A model generated the notes under the pieces. That model had not been told where the DNA came from. It saw nothing but the letters and a program-made list of their open reading frames with translations, and made no database searches. From NCBI GenBank assembly GCA_038380795.1, contig CM076260.1, forward strand, positions 28,740,634-28,804,633: DNA of 64,000 bases. The letters run 5' to 3'. Numbering within the stretch: position 1 is the first letter of the stretch; every line of letters starts with the position of its first letter. Of this stretch, positions 11,201 to 24,169 are shown in pieces. This DNA is from Pyrocephalus nanus (taxonomy: Eukaryota; Chordata; Aves; Passeriformes; Tyrannidae). The translations under genes and the position numbers were made by a program.

Positions 11201-14200
11201 CTATTAATTCAACTCCTGTAAGACGAAAGAAGCTTTACATATTTTTCAGAAGTAATTTAAATTCCCAGCTTTAGACCTATAGATATTTGTAGTTTGCACA
11301 ATCAGAATTAGAATAGAATAACTATAAATATAAGTAAAATAAACATAAACATTCCAAGGGATCACACTTGGTGTTGATCCAAAACACACTCAAAACACTG
11401 TACAGAAGGTGTCTACAATTTCCCAGCCTAACTAGTCTGGCATACAAGGTCACATTTCCAAACCAATAACTAAATCTATTCTATTAAAGTCAACCTGACT
11501 CAGTTAACTTTGAGACAACACTGACATTAACACATCAAAAAAAGACTCTCAAAGGTAGCTTTGACAACAACTCCAGAGCTGATCCTAATTAAAAAGACAA
11601 AATGCCAGCGTTGCCTTTCTGCTGCCTCTGAGCTAACAGGTCTGTTTGATGCCATCTCAGACAACAACCTGCTACACTTGATCTCTGGTCTAAGTTTCAC
11701 TGGTGTCCTTAGGCTAGTGTAAACTATAGTGTTTCTATTTCCAATGCTGCTCCACTGAATCAGAATTACTCGGGCAGCTATAAAGTAAGCCTAACATGTA
11801 CATTGCTAATGATTAACTATTAATCAAGTGGATTGTGGTAGTGCCTAGGGACAACTCAGATTCAAGCCCCATTATATAAGGCACTGTGCGGTTATCCAAG
11901 AAGGCTGTAGATGTATTTTCCCTGTTACAACCAGCTGTGCTGTTACCACATCCAGGCTGGTTCCGCTTTTTACTCTTCTACCCACCCTTACAGCTTCAAC
12001 ATATTTGGCAGTTGAGCTGCTAAACTCATTTTGTGTGGCTCCATCTGCTATTTGTTTCCTCAAGCCCTGTAGGAAGCCCTGTAGGAAGGGGAGAGCTGCC
12101 ACTGGAAGTTGCGAGTTACTTCATCCTACCTGAGAAGTGTTAAAGTGAAAAATTTTGATCCATTTGAAATCGGGTATTTTACTGGAGTTCTAAACAGCCA
12201 GCTTCCTCTGTGCTACTGAACTTTTCTAAATAATAAAAAGTTGTAATCTGAAGTCTCCTAGGTTTACTCTGTAGTGTGTGTTGGCAGCTGGTATCATTGT
12301 CGGCAGGAGGGATGCTTCCACAAAAGATACCATGCTCAATACATTTTTGGCGCAGTCAGGTGGCCGTCAGTGAGTCACTAAGGCACCTGCTGTAAATCAG
12401 CCTGTTATATTGGCATTCCCAAGTGCATCTGAAATCCAGATCTCTCTTTCTTATGTTACTGTTTTTTGGCAGATAACTATCAACAGGTGTGATTATCTGT
12501 GATAGGGATCATGCAGTGATGGTGGTTAAAAGCTTTCACAAGTCCTTACAAGGACTTTTTTTGAAGAAGAAGGTGAGATATTTTATGGTTAACAGTACTT
12601 TCTGATTAGAATCAGACTCGTTCCTTCTGTTGCTACCCTTCCCACTCATTCAGAATCTGAAAAATAAGATGAAAACTGCTGGAAGAATTCTGACTTTGAT
12701 GTTATTTTCATGAAATACTGTGGGAACAGTTCCATAATAGAGCAAGTGAAAAAAAAGCCACATTCCAGCTGGCAGGAGGAAAAGAAGCTGGATGAGAAAG
12801 GGATGGTGACTGGGCTTTATAAGGAAATATTAAAGGAAGAGGGGTGAGGACAATAGAATAAGAAATTAATAAAGTGTGAAATGTCAGAGTAAAGGTGAGA
12901 ACCATAACATACTGAGAAAGGACAGAAAAAGTTAAAGGAGAAATGGAGAGGTGAGACAGGTAATGGTGAAGGGTTTTTTGTAATGATAGTCTAAGAAATT
13001 CAACAGAATCTCAGAAGATAAAGCAAAGTTAGCTGTTCAGAAGTAAAAGATAATCAGCAAGTATACTTCATTGAAAGTACTTAAAAATTGAGAAAAAATG
13101 TAAAAGAGCAACAAAAACTTTTGAAAAATTATATCTAAACAGTATTTGAATACAATTGATATGTAAAATAATAATAAATTTAGAAACTGGTTATATGTTA
13201 TGGGGAGCTGTCATAATTACTAACTTAAACTAACATAGCAGACAAGAGAAATTCTTCAGTTCTTGTTCACCATTTTGGAAATGTTTCCTTTCTAAACAGA
13301 TCATTCACACTTGCATCTAAGCAGTCACCTTTCATTGCTTGACACCTCTATCCCCAGGGAAGGGTTTGATGAACTTGTAAACAAGCACTATACTTTGAAG
13401 TTGAGATGAGTATGAGGGTAGACAGCAGACATCACATATGTGCACTGGCTGTAGGACTTCGTAATAGGATTCCTGTCCAAAAATTTGAGTGACTGTTTGC
13501 AAGGTTGTGCCACTTGTACTTTTGCTTTCAACAGCTTTGGAAAAAAGACCCAAACAAATCAACCAGAAATCTGTATTAGGAAGGTGTTAATGCTCTGAAC
13601 TCCCCTGAGAATATGTTGATTCATTATTATCATGTGAATCAGTAGGTAATCATATGGGGAGAGGCAAAAGATAGTCCATGTGCTTCAGTGACTTCATTTC
13701 CTGAAGGCCCACATGTCTTATTTGCATATTGCAGGTTTTTAGGATGCTCGTGTCAAGGTTTTTGGTTCTGAAACAGTATTGAAGTGGAATGAGAATAGAT
13801 TTCTTTGTGAAATTTCTGATGTTCTCTGTGAACAGCATAGCTTCCCTCATGGTTTGTTGTTTTTTTTTTTTTTTTTCTTGCTTTAGGTTATGGTTGAAAT
13901 TAGTAAGATAAAAGACAGATGATAATTTTGAAAAGTTAATTGAAGTTTAATGAAGTTCAGAAGTTTTGAGTTAAATTGTATGCAGAATTTTTTGCTTGCT
14001 TTGTATTTTCTTTTGAATTGCTTATGATTCAGTAATAGGTGAACACCTGAAAAAAGTATTTGGGTAATGCCTATTGCCGATATCATAAGCAGAGATATCT
14101 TTAGCATTAAAAAATTATTCTTATGTTAGCATTCCCTTCTCTCTCATTCTCAATTTAGTTCCTAGGGACCACACTGTCCACACATTCTGATATGGCAAAG

Positions 14201-16036
14201 TTTCTAGGAGTATGAAGATGAAATGACATCACTCCACGCTCTCATTTCACAGTACTTAATACTTACTAAGTTTTTATCTGCTACTAAATGCTAAAAGTTA
14301 TATTCCAAAAATGAGAACACTTCCTTCTGTGGTTAAAAGACACAACTGAGTAAATCTTCATAGAGAGACTCTTTTAAACATATTGTTATTTTGGTAGATA
14401 TCCAAGGCAATGCTATAAGGGACCAACTCTGGCGGTCTTTTTGATACATTTAAGGACTAGGTGTGAAATACTTAGGTAAATATATGCATTGTTTTTTAGA
14501 ATGGTAAATAAAAGGAAACATCTTAACCAAGGAGAAACCACAGATTTTAGGATTTTATAAGTAGCTTTCCTTTGTTTGCATGCTTTCATAAAAACTTGAC
14601 TCTGGAAAACTGTCGAGGGAAATAAGATGGTGATGTAGATGCTGTCAATAGCTTTTTCTGTTTGATTTCTCACAATACTAAAACTCAAGAAGAATTCAAG
14701 ACACAGAGCTTCAGTATTGTTCCCAGCACCACTGCAGTATTTGGTTGCAGAGTTTGGTTTGCTTTATAAAAGTGCTACAGCTTTTCTCCACACTTATATC
14801 TTTGCAAAACTGCTCTGGAAATTTGAGCACTATTGTATACTACTGTACTGGAGTAAGCTTCTCTGTCTCAACTGGGATGAAATCCAGTCAGTTCTCTTAG
14901 AATTACTTGGGAATGAAATCAGGGAGGCAGCTGAAAGATTTCCAAGACCTATTTCCCAGATGATTCTTTCATCAAATTGCACAAGAAGCAGTTTCAACTA
15001 AAACACTTGAAAGGATTTTTTTTCTCAATGGAGAACTTGGAAATTTGTTGCTTTCCATTATGACTTTGATTGAAGTCAGACTTTGGAATCTCTGGAGTAC
15101 TACTGTAAGATGAAAAGGTTTCATCTCACTGGAAACGTTTCCTGGATCACTGAGCCATTGCTCTCTCTTCTCAGGCTGTACATCTGTTAATCCTATGTGA
15201 AATAAAATTTCTAGCCGTAACACAGCTAAGCCCAGCAGCAGTTCTGGGTTCTGTCTCACTTCTTATAAAATGTGGTCAGGAATTGTAAAAGAGTGGTTGA
15301 TCTTTCAGGTCCCTGTCTGATACCAAAAAGGCTATAAACTATGAGGAAAACATAAAAAAGAATGAGTAAAAAGGTGAATAGGCTAGTATCATAGTGAGCT
15401 ATCACCTTTATGCTGTTAGTTTGGACGAGGCATTGGTGGTGGTCTGTTTCTGTTGCTGAGAGTATTCTGAATGGTAACGGGTTTGGTCCCTGAGGGACAG
15501 AATAGAGCAGCTGAGACAACATTTAATCCAGCAGATGAAGGTACAGTAAATGCCACAGGCAGTGTTCAATTTTGTGTGTTAGCAGCAAGGGATAGACGTT
15601 TAAGAAGTGGAGAAATGGCAACCTTGTGTGATGGGATGTGATGGGAAAACATTGCATTTGTCCTGAATTGGCCTCTTATGCATTTAACTATGCTTTCTGC
15701 TGTTTCTTCTGATGGAAATGGCTAATGGGTAGAAAAAAATTAATTGATGGTATAAGCACATTCGACACAAAACATAATTAGAAGGGTTTCTGTGTGACAC
15801 TTGAAAGAAGTGTATGAAATACATCTATGGAAATCAGACATAAGCTCATGTTTAATTCTAAGGACCTAAAGGACATTCCTTCTAAACCAGAAAGTGGCTT
15901 GCAGAATAAGGCTGCAAGATTGCTTATCAGTCTTTCACAGTATACTATCAAAACAATGAGGTTTTTACAGAAAAAAAACCTTACGGGATAAGATCTCAAA
16001 CTGTAGTATAGCAGAGAACACTTTTTAGTTTTGCTT
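8271..16036. other. Intronic DNA without recognised content
   Basis: AT-rich intron sequence with homopolymer runs (CAAAA-rich near 9088-9120, A near 10565, T near 13857-13876). Several minus-strand frames of 65-95 codons occur at 12.7-15.5 kb, but none shows a domain, splice context or codon bias. The part at 11870-12110 is slightly richer in GC. Nothing further could be supported. Confidence 0.55.
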
Positions 16037-19000
16037 TCATAGAATCAGAGAATCATAGAATCAGAGAATCATAGAATCAGATGGGTTGGAAAAGACCTCT
16101 GAGATCATCAAGTCCATCCCTTGATCCACTACCACCACAGTTACTAGGCTTTGGCAGTAAGTACCACATCCAGTCTCTTCTTAAAAACCTACAGGGATAG
16201 AGAATCCACCACCTCCCTGGGCAGCCTATGCCTGATTACCCTCTTTGTAGAGAATATCTTCCTAATATCTAACCTAAACGTCCCCTGGCAGAGCTTAAGA
16301 CCATGTCCTCTTGTCTTACTGATAGTTGCCTGGGAAAAGAGACCAACACCCACCTGGCTACAACATCATTTCAGGGAGTTGTAGAGAGTGATGAGGTCTC
16401 CCCTGAGCCTCCTCTTCTCCAGGCTAAACAACTCCAGTTCCCTCAGCCTCTCCTCACAGGACTTGTGCTCAAGTCCCTTCACCACCCTGGTTGCTCTTCT
16501 CTGGACCTGCTCCAGCATCTCAAGATCCTTCCTGAGCTGAGGGGCCCAGAACTGGACACAGCACTCCAGGTGTAGCCTCACCAGTGTTGAGTACAGGCGA
16601 AGAATCACTTCCCTGGTCCTGCTGGCCACAGCATTCCTCATACAAGTCAGGATGCCATTGGCCTTCTTGGCCACCTGGACACACTGCTGGCTCATGTTCA
16701 GCTTCCTGTCAATCCAAACTCCCAGGTCCTTTTCTGCCTGGCTGCTCTCCAGCCACTCTCTGCCCAGCCTGTAGCGCTGCAGGGGTTGTTGTGGCCAAAG
16801 TGCAGGACTTGGCCTTGTTGAACCTCATGCTGTTGGAATCAGCCCAACTCTCCAGTCTGTCCAGGTCCCTCTGCAGAGTCCTCCTGCCTTCCAGCTGATC
16901 GACACTTCCCCTCAGCTTGGTGTCATCTGCAAATTTGCTGATGGTGGACTCAATCCCCTCATCTAAATCATTGATAAAGATATTAAACAGGACTGGGCCC
17001 AGCACTGATCCCTGGGGGACACCACTGGTGACCGGCCACCAGCTGGATGCAGCCCCGTTCACCGGCACTCTCTGGGCCCGGCCCTCCAGCACAGAGTGCC
17101 CCTGTCCAAGCCATGGGCTGCCAGCTTTTCCAGGAGTATGTTATGGGAGACAGTGTCAAAGGCTTTGCTGAAGTCCAGATAGACACATCCACAGCCTTCC
17201 CCTCATCCACCAGGCAGGTCACCTGATCATAAAAGGAGATCAGGTTGGTCAGACAGGACCTGCCCCTCCTAAACCCAAGCTGGCTGGCTCTGATCCCTTG
17301 TCCATCCTGTAGCTGTTGTGTGATTGCACTAAGGGTGATCTGCTCCATAACCTTGCCAGGCGCTGAGGTCAGGCTGACAAGCCTGTAGTTTCCTGGTCCT
17401 CCTTCCGGCCCTTTTTGTGGATCAGTGTGACATTTGCCAACTTCTAATCGTCTGGGACCTCCCCAAAGAGTCAGAACTGTTGGTAAATGATGGAGAGTGG
17501 CTTGGCAAGCTCTTCTGCCAGCTCCCTCATCACCCTTAGGGGGATCCCATCTGGTCCCATTGACTTGTGAGGATCCGAGTGGCTCAGCAGGTCACTCACT
17601 GTTTCCTCCTTGGTTTCATGGGGGCTATTCAGCTTCTTATCCCTGTCTACAAGCTCCAGAAGCCAACTGTCCTCAGGAAAACCTGTCTTACTGTTGAAGA
17701 CTGAGGTAAAGAAGGTGTTAAATACCTCAGCCTTGTCCTCATCTTTAATAACTATGTTCCCACCCATGTCCAATAAAAGAATGGGGGTTTTCCTTGTCCC
17801 TCCTTTTGCTATTGATGTATCTATAGAAAGACTTTTTGTTATCCCAAACAGAAGTGGCAAGATCAAGTTCAAGTTTTGTCTTCGTCTCTCTGATTTTCTT
17901 TCTACATGACCTAACTATATTCCTTAATTCTTCCTGAATAGCCAGCCCTTTTTTCCATAATTGTTAGGCTCTCTTTTTTACCCTAATTTCCTTTAAAATC
18001 TCCTCAGCCAGACCTGTCATTTTCCCGTTCAGCTTGCATTTTGGCAGACTGGGACAGCCTTCTCTTGTGCGTTCAAGACTTCCTTCTTGAAGCATGTCCA
18101 TCCCTCCTGGACCCCTTTTTTTTCAAGGGTATTTTCCCAGGGTGCACTCTGAACTTGTCTTCTGAAAAGGCTGAAATCTGCCCTCCAGAAGTCTAGCACA
18201 GATGTTTTATTGATGGCCCTCCTTGCATCCCTGAGTATTGAAAACTATTATTTCGTGGTCACTGTGCTCCAGAAAGCCTCCAGCCACCACATCTCCCACC
18301 AGGCCCTCTGTTTGTGAACAGCAGGTCTAGCAGGGCTCCACTCCTGGTAGGCTCATTTACCAGCTGGAGCAGGAAATTATCCTCTATACACTCTAGGAAT
18401 CTCTTAGACTGCCTCTTCTCTCTGTGTTGAGTTTCCAGCAGATATCCAGCAGGTTAAAGTCACCCACAAGAACAAGGGCTGGAGATTTTGAGACATTTGC
18501 CAGCTGCCTGTAGAATAATTCGTCACTCTCATCATCCTGGTTGGGTGGTCTATAACAGACCCCCACTGGGATATCAGCCTTGTTGGCCTTCCCCTTGATT
18601 CTGATTCTCAGGCACTCAACCTTATTGTTACTGACTTTGAGTTCTACAGAGTCAAGAGACTCTTAACATACAGATCCACCCCTCTGCCTCTCCTACCTTG
18701 CATGTCCCTTCTGAAGAGCTTGTAACCATCCATGGCAGCACTCCAGTCATGAGAGTCATCCCATCACATTTCCATGATGGTGACTACATCACAGCTTTCC
18801 TGCTGAACGATGGCTTCCAGCTCCTCCTGTTTGTTACCCATACTGCGTGCATTGGTATACATGCACTTCATCTGGGCTGCTGATTTCACTCTTGATCCAG
18901 GCTTTCCACCCTTAGACTCATCTCTAGAGAGCCTAGTTTCAATCCCTTCCCCCTTCAAACCTAGTTTAAAGCCTTTCTGATCAGCCCTGCCAACTTACAG

Positions 19001-19345
19001 GCTACAGTCCTTTTGCCCTTCCTAGACAGATGAAGCCCATCTGATTTGAGGAGACTAGGTACCATGGAATTTGCCCCATGATCAAAAAAACCCAAAATTC
19101 TGCTGGTGGCACCAATCCTTTAGCCATCTATTGATGAGATGGGTTTTCCTACTCCTCTCCTCATTCATCACTGCTAGAGGCCAACACCACCTGTGCTCCC
19201 ATTAACTAATCTACCCAGCGCCTTGAAATTGTTTTTAATCACCCTGGTACTTCTTCCATTAATGTCACTGCTGCCAGCCTGAACTACTAGCACTGGATGT
19301 TGTTTTCTTCAGTTAGCTTTAGGAACTTGAAACACCTCAAATCTC
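16037..19345 (-). mobile_element. CR1 LINE, about 3.3 kb, antisense, 5'-truncated
   Basis: The element reads on the minus strand. Its 3' end carries the CR1 hallmark tail, seen on the + strand as repeated ATAGAATCA(GAGA)ATC units at 16037-16080, followed by the 'GGGTTGGAAAAGACCTCTGAGATCATC' type end region. ORF2 pieces are clear: the reverse-transcriptase C-terminal part with '[20 protein letters not shown]' (16366-16695), RT core pieces including '[20 protein letters not shown]' and a 'FADDTK' catalytic motif (16709-17092), the upstream RT and linker (17471-17872), and the start of the endonuclease with 'TNARSMGNKQEELE' (18764-18958). Sequence to about 19345 resembles the region before ORF2. 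The pieces lie in different frames with stops between them, so the copy cannot encode an active protein. It is intermediate to fairly young, judging by the long readable segments. CR1 is the dominant avian LINE. Confidence 0.95.
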
Positions 19346-19630
19346 ACAGTGGTTCTCACAAGAAGGAGTCAAATCAGAACTATTTCAATTGTGCATTCCC
19401 CAGAGTGAAGATTAAGCCATCTTATTCTTTCCATTAAATATATCTACATATAGCACACACTCTGAAATCTGTGTTCTGTGATCTGTGCTAATTGCGGTGC
19501 TGTATGCAGAAGTGTCCAGATAATTCTTCCTGAATGCCCTTAGTATCAGAATCAAGAGTGTTCATAAAGCACCCAGGCTACTTAGCCTTACAGAGACAAA
19601 ATTTCTTTACATCTAGATCCACATTACTGT

Positions 19631-19688
19631 ATCTGTATGCAGCTGTGTTATAGTGTAGCACATATATCTGTATGTAGCTGTGCTATAG
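19631..19688. repeat. Short tandem duplication, 23-bp unit
   Basis: The segment at 19631-19653 recurs at 19666-19688 with 21 of 23 bases identical, at a spacing of 35 bp. It is probably a local replication-slippage duplication. Confidence 0.85.
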
Positions 19689-19988
19689 CTCACTGAGCTA
19701 GGCAGCTGTTAGACCAAGAATATATGTGGTGCACTCCATTACTGGCTATAGAAATGTCCTGAGCTGCACAGTGTTATTAATTGATTGATACTAAGAATCT
19801 TGAAAGACATTCTGGCCAAATATAAACACTAGAAGATATTGTCATTAACAACAATAATGACTGCCATATATAATGAAGACTTTTTTTTCTTATCTGGATC
19901 AATTGCTGAAAAATCCCATGTTCTAGGAAACTGCATGTAATAGTAATTTCTCTGAATAATATTGTTAATAATCTGTTTTTTTTCCAAG

Positions 19989-20060
19989 GTTGCCAGAGTA
20001 ACGAGTCCTTTTTTCTTTACTGTGCAATTCTGTCCAAACTGTTAGAACCTGGAAGCAGAT
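19989..20060 (+). other. Weak candidate cryptic exon, 72 nt
   Basis: A pyrimidine tract and CCAAG acceptor at about 19972-19988 and a GTGAGT donor at 20061-20066 bracket 72 nt. The length is a multiple of three and it is open in the phase-1 frame used by the neighbouring ADGRB3 exons. An open frame this short is expected by chance about a third of the time, and the sequence matches no part of the receptor I know. I rate it as most likely a pseudo-exon. Confidence 0.12.
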
Positions 20061-21770
20061 GTGAGTTCCTGTGTCCAGATTTGTCCCCTGTCTACAACCC
20101 ACGCCCACAGGGGAGGGAAACAGGCACACAGGCCAGATGGAAGTACAGAGACTTTCCAGACAGGGCCTGTCAGAGGCTGGAGTGCCTTCTGCATATCCTG
20201 CCATACCTACCTTATTGTGAATCATGCCAACAGGGCAAATGGAAATGGGCAAGCCCCATCAGCTACCTGAAAGGACAGTATCCAAACCTACTGATTTCTT
20301 TTGGTGGGCAGTAGTAGCTTTGGTACTGCCTTAGCAGAGAAAACTGAAACTGAAATAAAAATAAAACATATATTCTTTGGCACATGAAGGACACCAGGGT
20401 GTTTATATACAGAATGGGCAGTCCTGTAGAGGCTGTCATCACTGCAGTGATTTGATAAGGGTATTTCTTAGATATACTAAAATATTAACGTTTTCTTCTA
20501 ATGAACAAGATCTTTCATAACTTTTCATGAGACTCTTTGCTTTCCATTGTTTGACTAAACGACACATCTTTTGGGGGAATTACCTACTGTTTTGATTTTT
20601 AATTGTTATTGGAAGTAACTTGCTAAAATCCACAAGAAAATAATGAAGCATAGCCAATGAAATCTTATATCAGCCTTTCTTCATACAAACTTAAATTCAA
20701 ATTTCATTTTAGCCAACAAATAAATAAATCTGGATACCCTTATTCCTAAACTCAATTTGTACATATCAGAAAACAGCAATGGAAGAGGTAAAATTGTACA
20801 TATTTGACAAAGTCTTCAATACCAGTACAACTGAGTAAATGTTGGTCCCAATTAAAAAAAGCAAAACACCTCAACAGCATTTTTTGTTTTCATTTTATTT
20901 CATTTTGCCTCACTCATTGATTATGAGTGTCCCACTGTGAAATAGAAGGACACTGACAAATAGGAATGTTGGTCAGGGACTGAGAAAATACTACTAAAAA
21001 TTTCAAATATACTGGTCTAAAACGTATTACCAACAACAGGATGTATCAGGGGAGGTGCATCAGGGTTTTGTAGGGGAAGTCAACTTAAAAAATGGGGGTG
21101 GGGGAAGTACAAAAGCACAGATTTTTTTTTTTTTTTCTAACTTCATTAGTTGGTATAATGTGAGACATTGCCTCTGTCTTCAGAACTTGTTTGCTTTTAC
21201 TCTCAGAACGTGAGGGCTGCAGTGGTACATGAGCTCTGTACTTTCAGACCTCATCTATTCAGTCCCTCCAATCATAGTCAAGTTTTCTTCCTTTCATATG
21301 ATTCTAATGATTATATACTTAATATAAGCATTTGGGGCTAATTATCCACACAGGATTGAACATGAATGCATTTGGTACGTGATATCCAAGAAACAAACAA
21401 AATGTTGTAGATTACTTCCTACTGTTGCACGCTGGAGAACCTTTTCGCATTTGCTCATTTTTACCGGTTTTGGTTGTTTTCAGCCATCCCTCTGGTTGTA
21501 CTTAGTTATCGCCTTTAGGTGGCAGCATTTGAGAACAGTTGTAGTTGTGGGCTGGCCACCATCTAGAATGTCATTCGTGGGCAAGAATTTTAAGTAGATA
21601 GGACCAGGCATGTACGTCCTCTACTCGGAATCCAGTTCACAGCGGAGCTTCTACAGAACCATTCCAAATGTAAAAATATATGACCACTTCCTTCTTAATA
21701 CTTCTCTATTTGTGTATTTTTTATATAGAAGTGCATTTCTACCAGTGTATGTGCACAGCTTTTGAAAGCT

Positions 21771-22400
<630 letters not shown>

Positions 22401-24081
22401 TTCTTAAAAAGCAATTATTATCTAGTAAAGAAATGAGAAATAAAGGGTCTTGAATTTAGCCTGCTATTTGGTTATCTTTCAGTCACTTTAGGATGCATAA
22501 ATCACTGTGGCCTGAATATTATGAGATCAGCAGAATAGTTTTAAAACATACAAAAAACTTTTCCTTATTTAATTTGCTGAAAAATAAATGAACAATATAT
22601 ATCTGATGTCAGGTTGTGTATTTCTTATATCTACAGTATTTATTTATTCTGTCTCATATGGTTTGTATCTCATTGCAATAGGTAATCAAAAAAGGCACAT
22701 CCTTAGCTTCATGGAGATTTTGGTGTCCGTGTGAGGTGGATGGGTAGAGTGAACATCATTACTGCTGTATTCCATTCTACAGATATAATCTCTAATAAAT
22801 ATAAAAATTTTGCGTCCATACACTAGTAGATGATAACTCCTGTTACATTATTTATACTTCTTCCTAGTGTCTACCCTAGGTCTCACTTGTTCTGAGCTTA
22901 AATTCATTAAACTGGTTCTTCATCATGCTAATTAAAGAATCACATGATCACAACACAACCATGCAGTATTCAAATTAATCACATTTGCAAATAATCTGGC
23001 AAATGCCAAAAGTAAAAAACCTGACCAGATAGTTTGACTAGATGAAAAAAAATAGTAATAGAATTTTTTATTGCAAATGTTTCTTAACATTCAGTTTGGA
23101 TTTGTTTTTATTTGTGAGAGATCCAAGGGATCTGCCTCATAATTTATATTTAATAAATATGTAATTAATTATGAAGCTGCATGCTTCCATGCTGTAATTT
23201 TTTGACTGAACTAACACGATTTTGAGGACCTGTTTCATGATGTGTAGAACATCACTAGCCAAACAGTAGAACTTTTCTGAGGAGAGCTACGTATCTATTC
23301 CACATAGGAACGGGAGAAGAGGACAGCCAGGTCAATTTGTTAGGATCAAAAAACGGAAGAAAGTCAACCTGACAAGCTGCGATAGTATTGTTTCAATCTG
23401 TTCTGTTGATATACTTTGACTGAAAAGAGAAAGGCTGAAAACAGACTTAGTTTCTTCATAATCTTTGCCTAATTAGTATTTTCTGTATTTGTGGCTGTGT
23501 TACGCTGGGTTGTGTTGAAAGGATTGCACTAACTGATGCCTTTATTTGTATCTCAGAAGAGAAATTTTATGACAAAATAATGGTTGATACACTCAAAGTT
23601 TGATATTTTTCCTTTCTTCTAACTCCTATTCTCCATTCTACGTGGGAACCTGCTACTGAAACAAAGAGAATGTTGAAGATAAGCATTCAGCTTGGTTGGT
23701 TAAAAGCATTCAGTATGGTTCTTTTGAGAGCCATATCAAAATGCTGCAGCAGTTTGATCACAACAAAACCTGAGGTTGCATGGAAAAAAAAAAAAAAGGA
23801 AACATAAGCAGGTTGCCCACCAGTTACTGGATGTCTACACCCATTACTGCTTAGACAATTACAGAAATTTTGCAGTCTGTCATTTAGATGCCCAAATCTT
23901 ATACAACTAGGATAAAACATTAAAAAAAACGGGTGTCTGGTTGGAATTCATAAGAACTGCATGCTGTGAGATAAGGAGACAAATTCCAGAGCTTGTCTTT
24001 GTGGGAATGCCATAGAAAATTCAGAATCAGCTGAAGGTGCAATCCCAAAATAAATTGCTTATTCTACTTTGTAGACAAATC

Positions 24082-24169
24082 TCTTTAAGAGTTAGAGTGG
24101 CTTTAATTCTTTTTAGCTTAATTTACCAAGTAAGCTAAAAAGAATTAGGGCCATTTTAATTCTGAATGA
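24082..24169 (+). repeat. Near-perfect inverted repeat / RNA hairpin
   Basis: Arms at 24088-24120 and 24131-24163 pair over 33 consecutive positions around a 10-nt loop (24121-24130). The inner 17 pairs are perfect Watson-Crick; the outer 16 include five G.U pairs. Beyond a mismatch at 24087/24164 the pairing resumes to 24082/24169 with one more mismatch. All five non-Watson-Crick pairs in the 33-bp core are G.U when read as + strand RNA, so the fold is better on the strand of ADGRB3 transcription. It resembles a microRNA precursor or a palindromic MITE remnant. I do not recognise it as a known microRNA. Confidence 0.9.

Larger units (their letters stand above)
19346..21770. other. Intronic DNA, mostly unrecognised
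   Basis: No repeat family was recognised. The part at 19980-20300 is less AT-rich than its surroundings and contains the weak candidate exon at 19989-20060. Frames of 69 to 95 codons on both strands at 19965-20314 overlap one another and show no domain. Confidence 0.5.

Noticed and set aside
11872..12102. 76-codon minus-strand frame in a slightly GC-richer patch
   Set aside because: No domain, no splice context and no homologue recognised; length is within chance expectation.
13861..13892. T run followed by CTTTAG|GTTATG as a third recursive splice site
   Set aside because: GTTATG lacks the GTRAG consensus needed for the regenerated donor.
16366..18958. Reverse-transcriptase and endonuclease frames as possible host genes
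   Set aside because: They are disconnected pieces of one CR1 LINE with its typical 3' tail, not a host gene.
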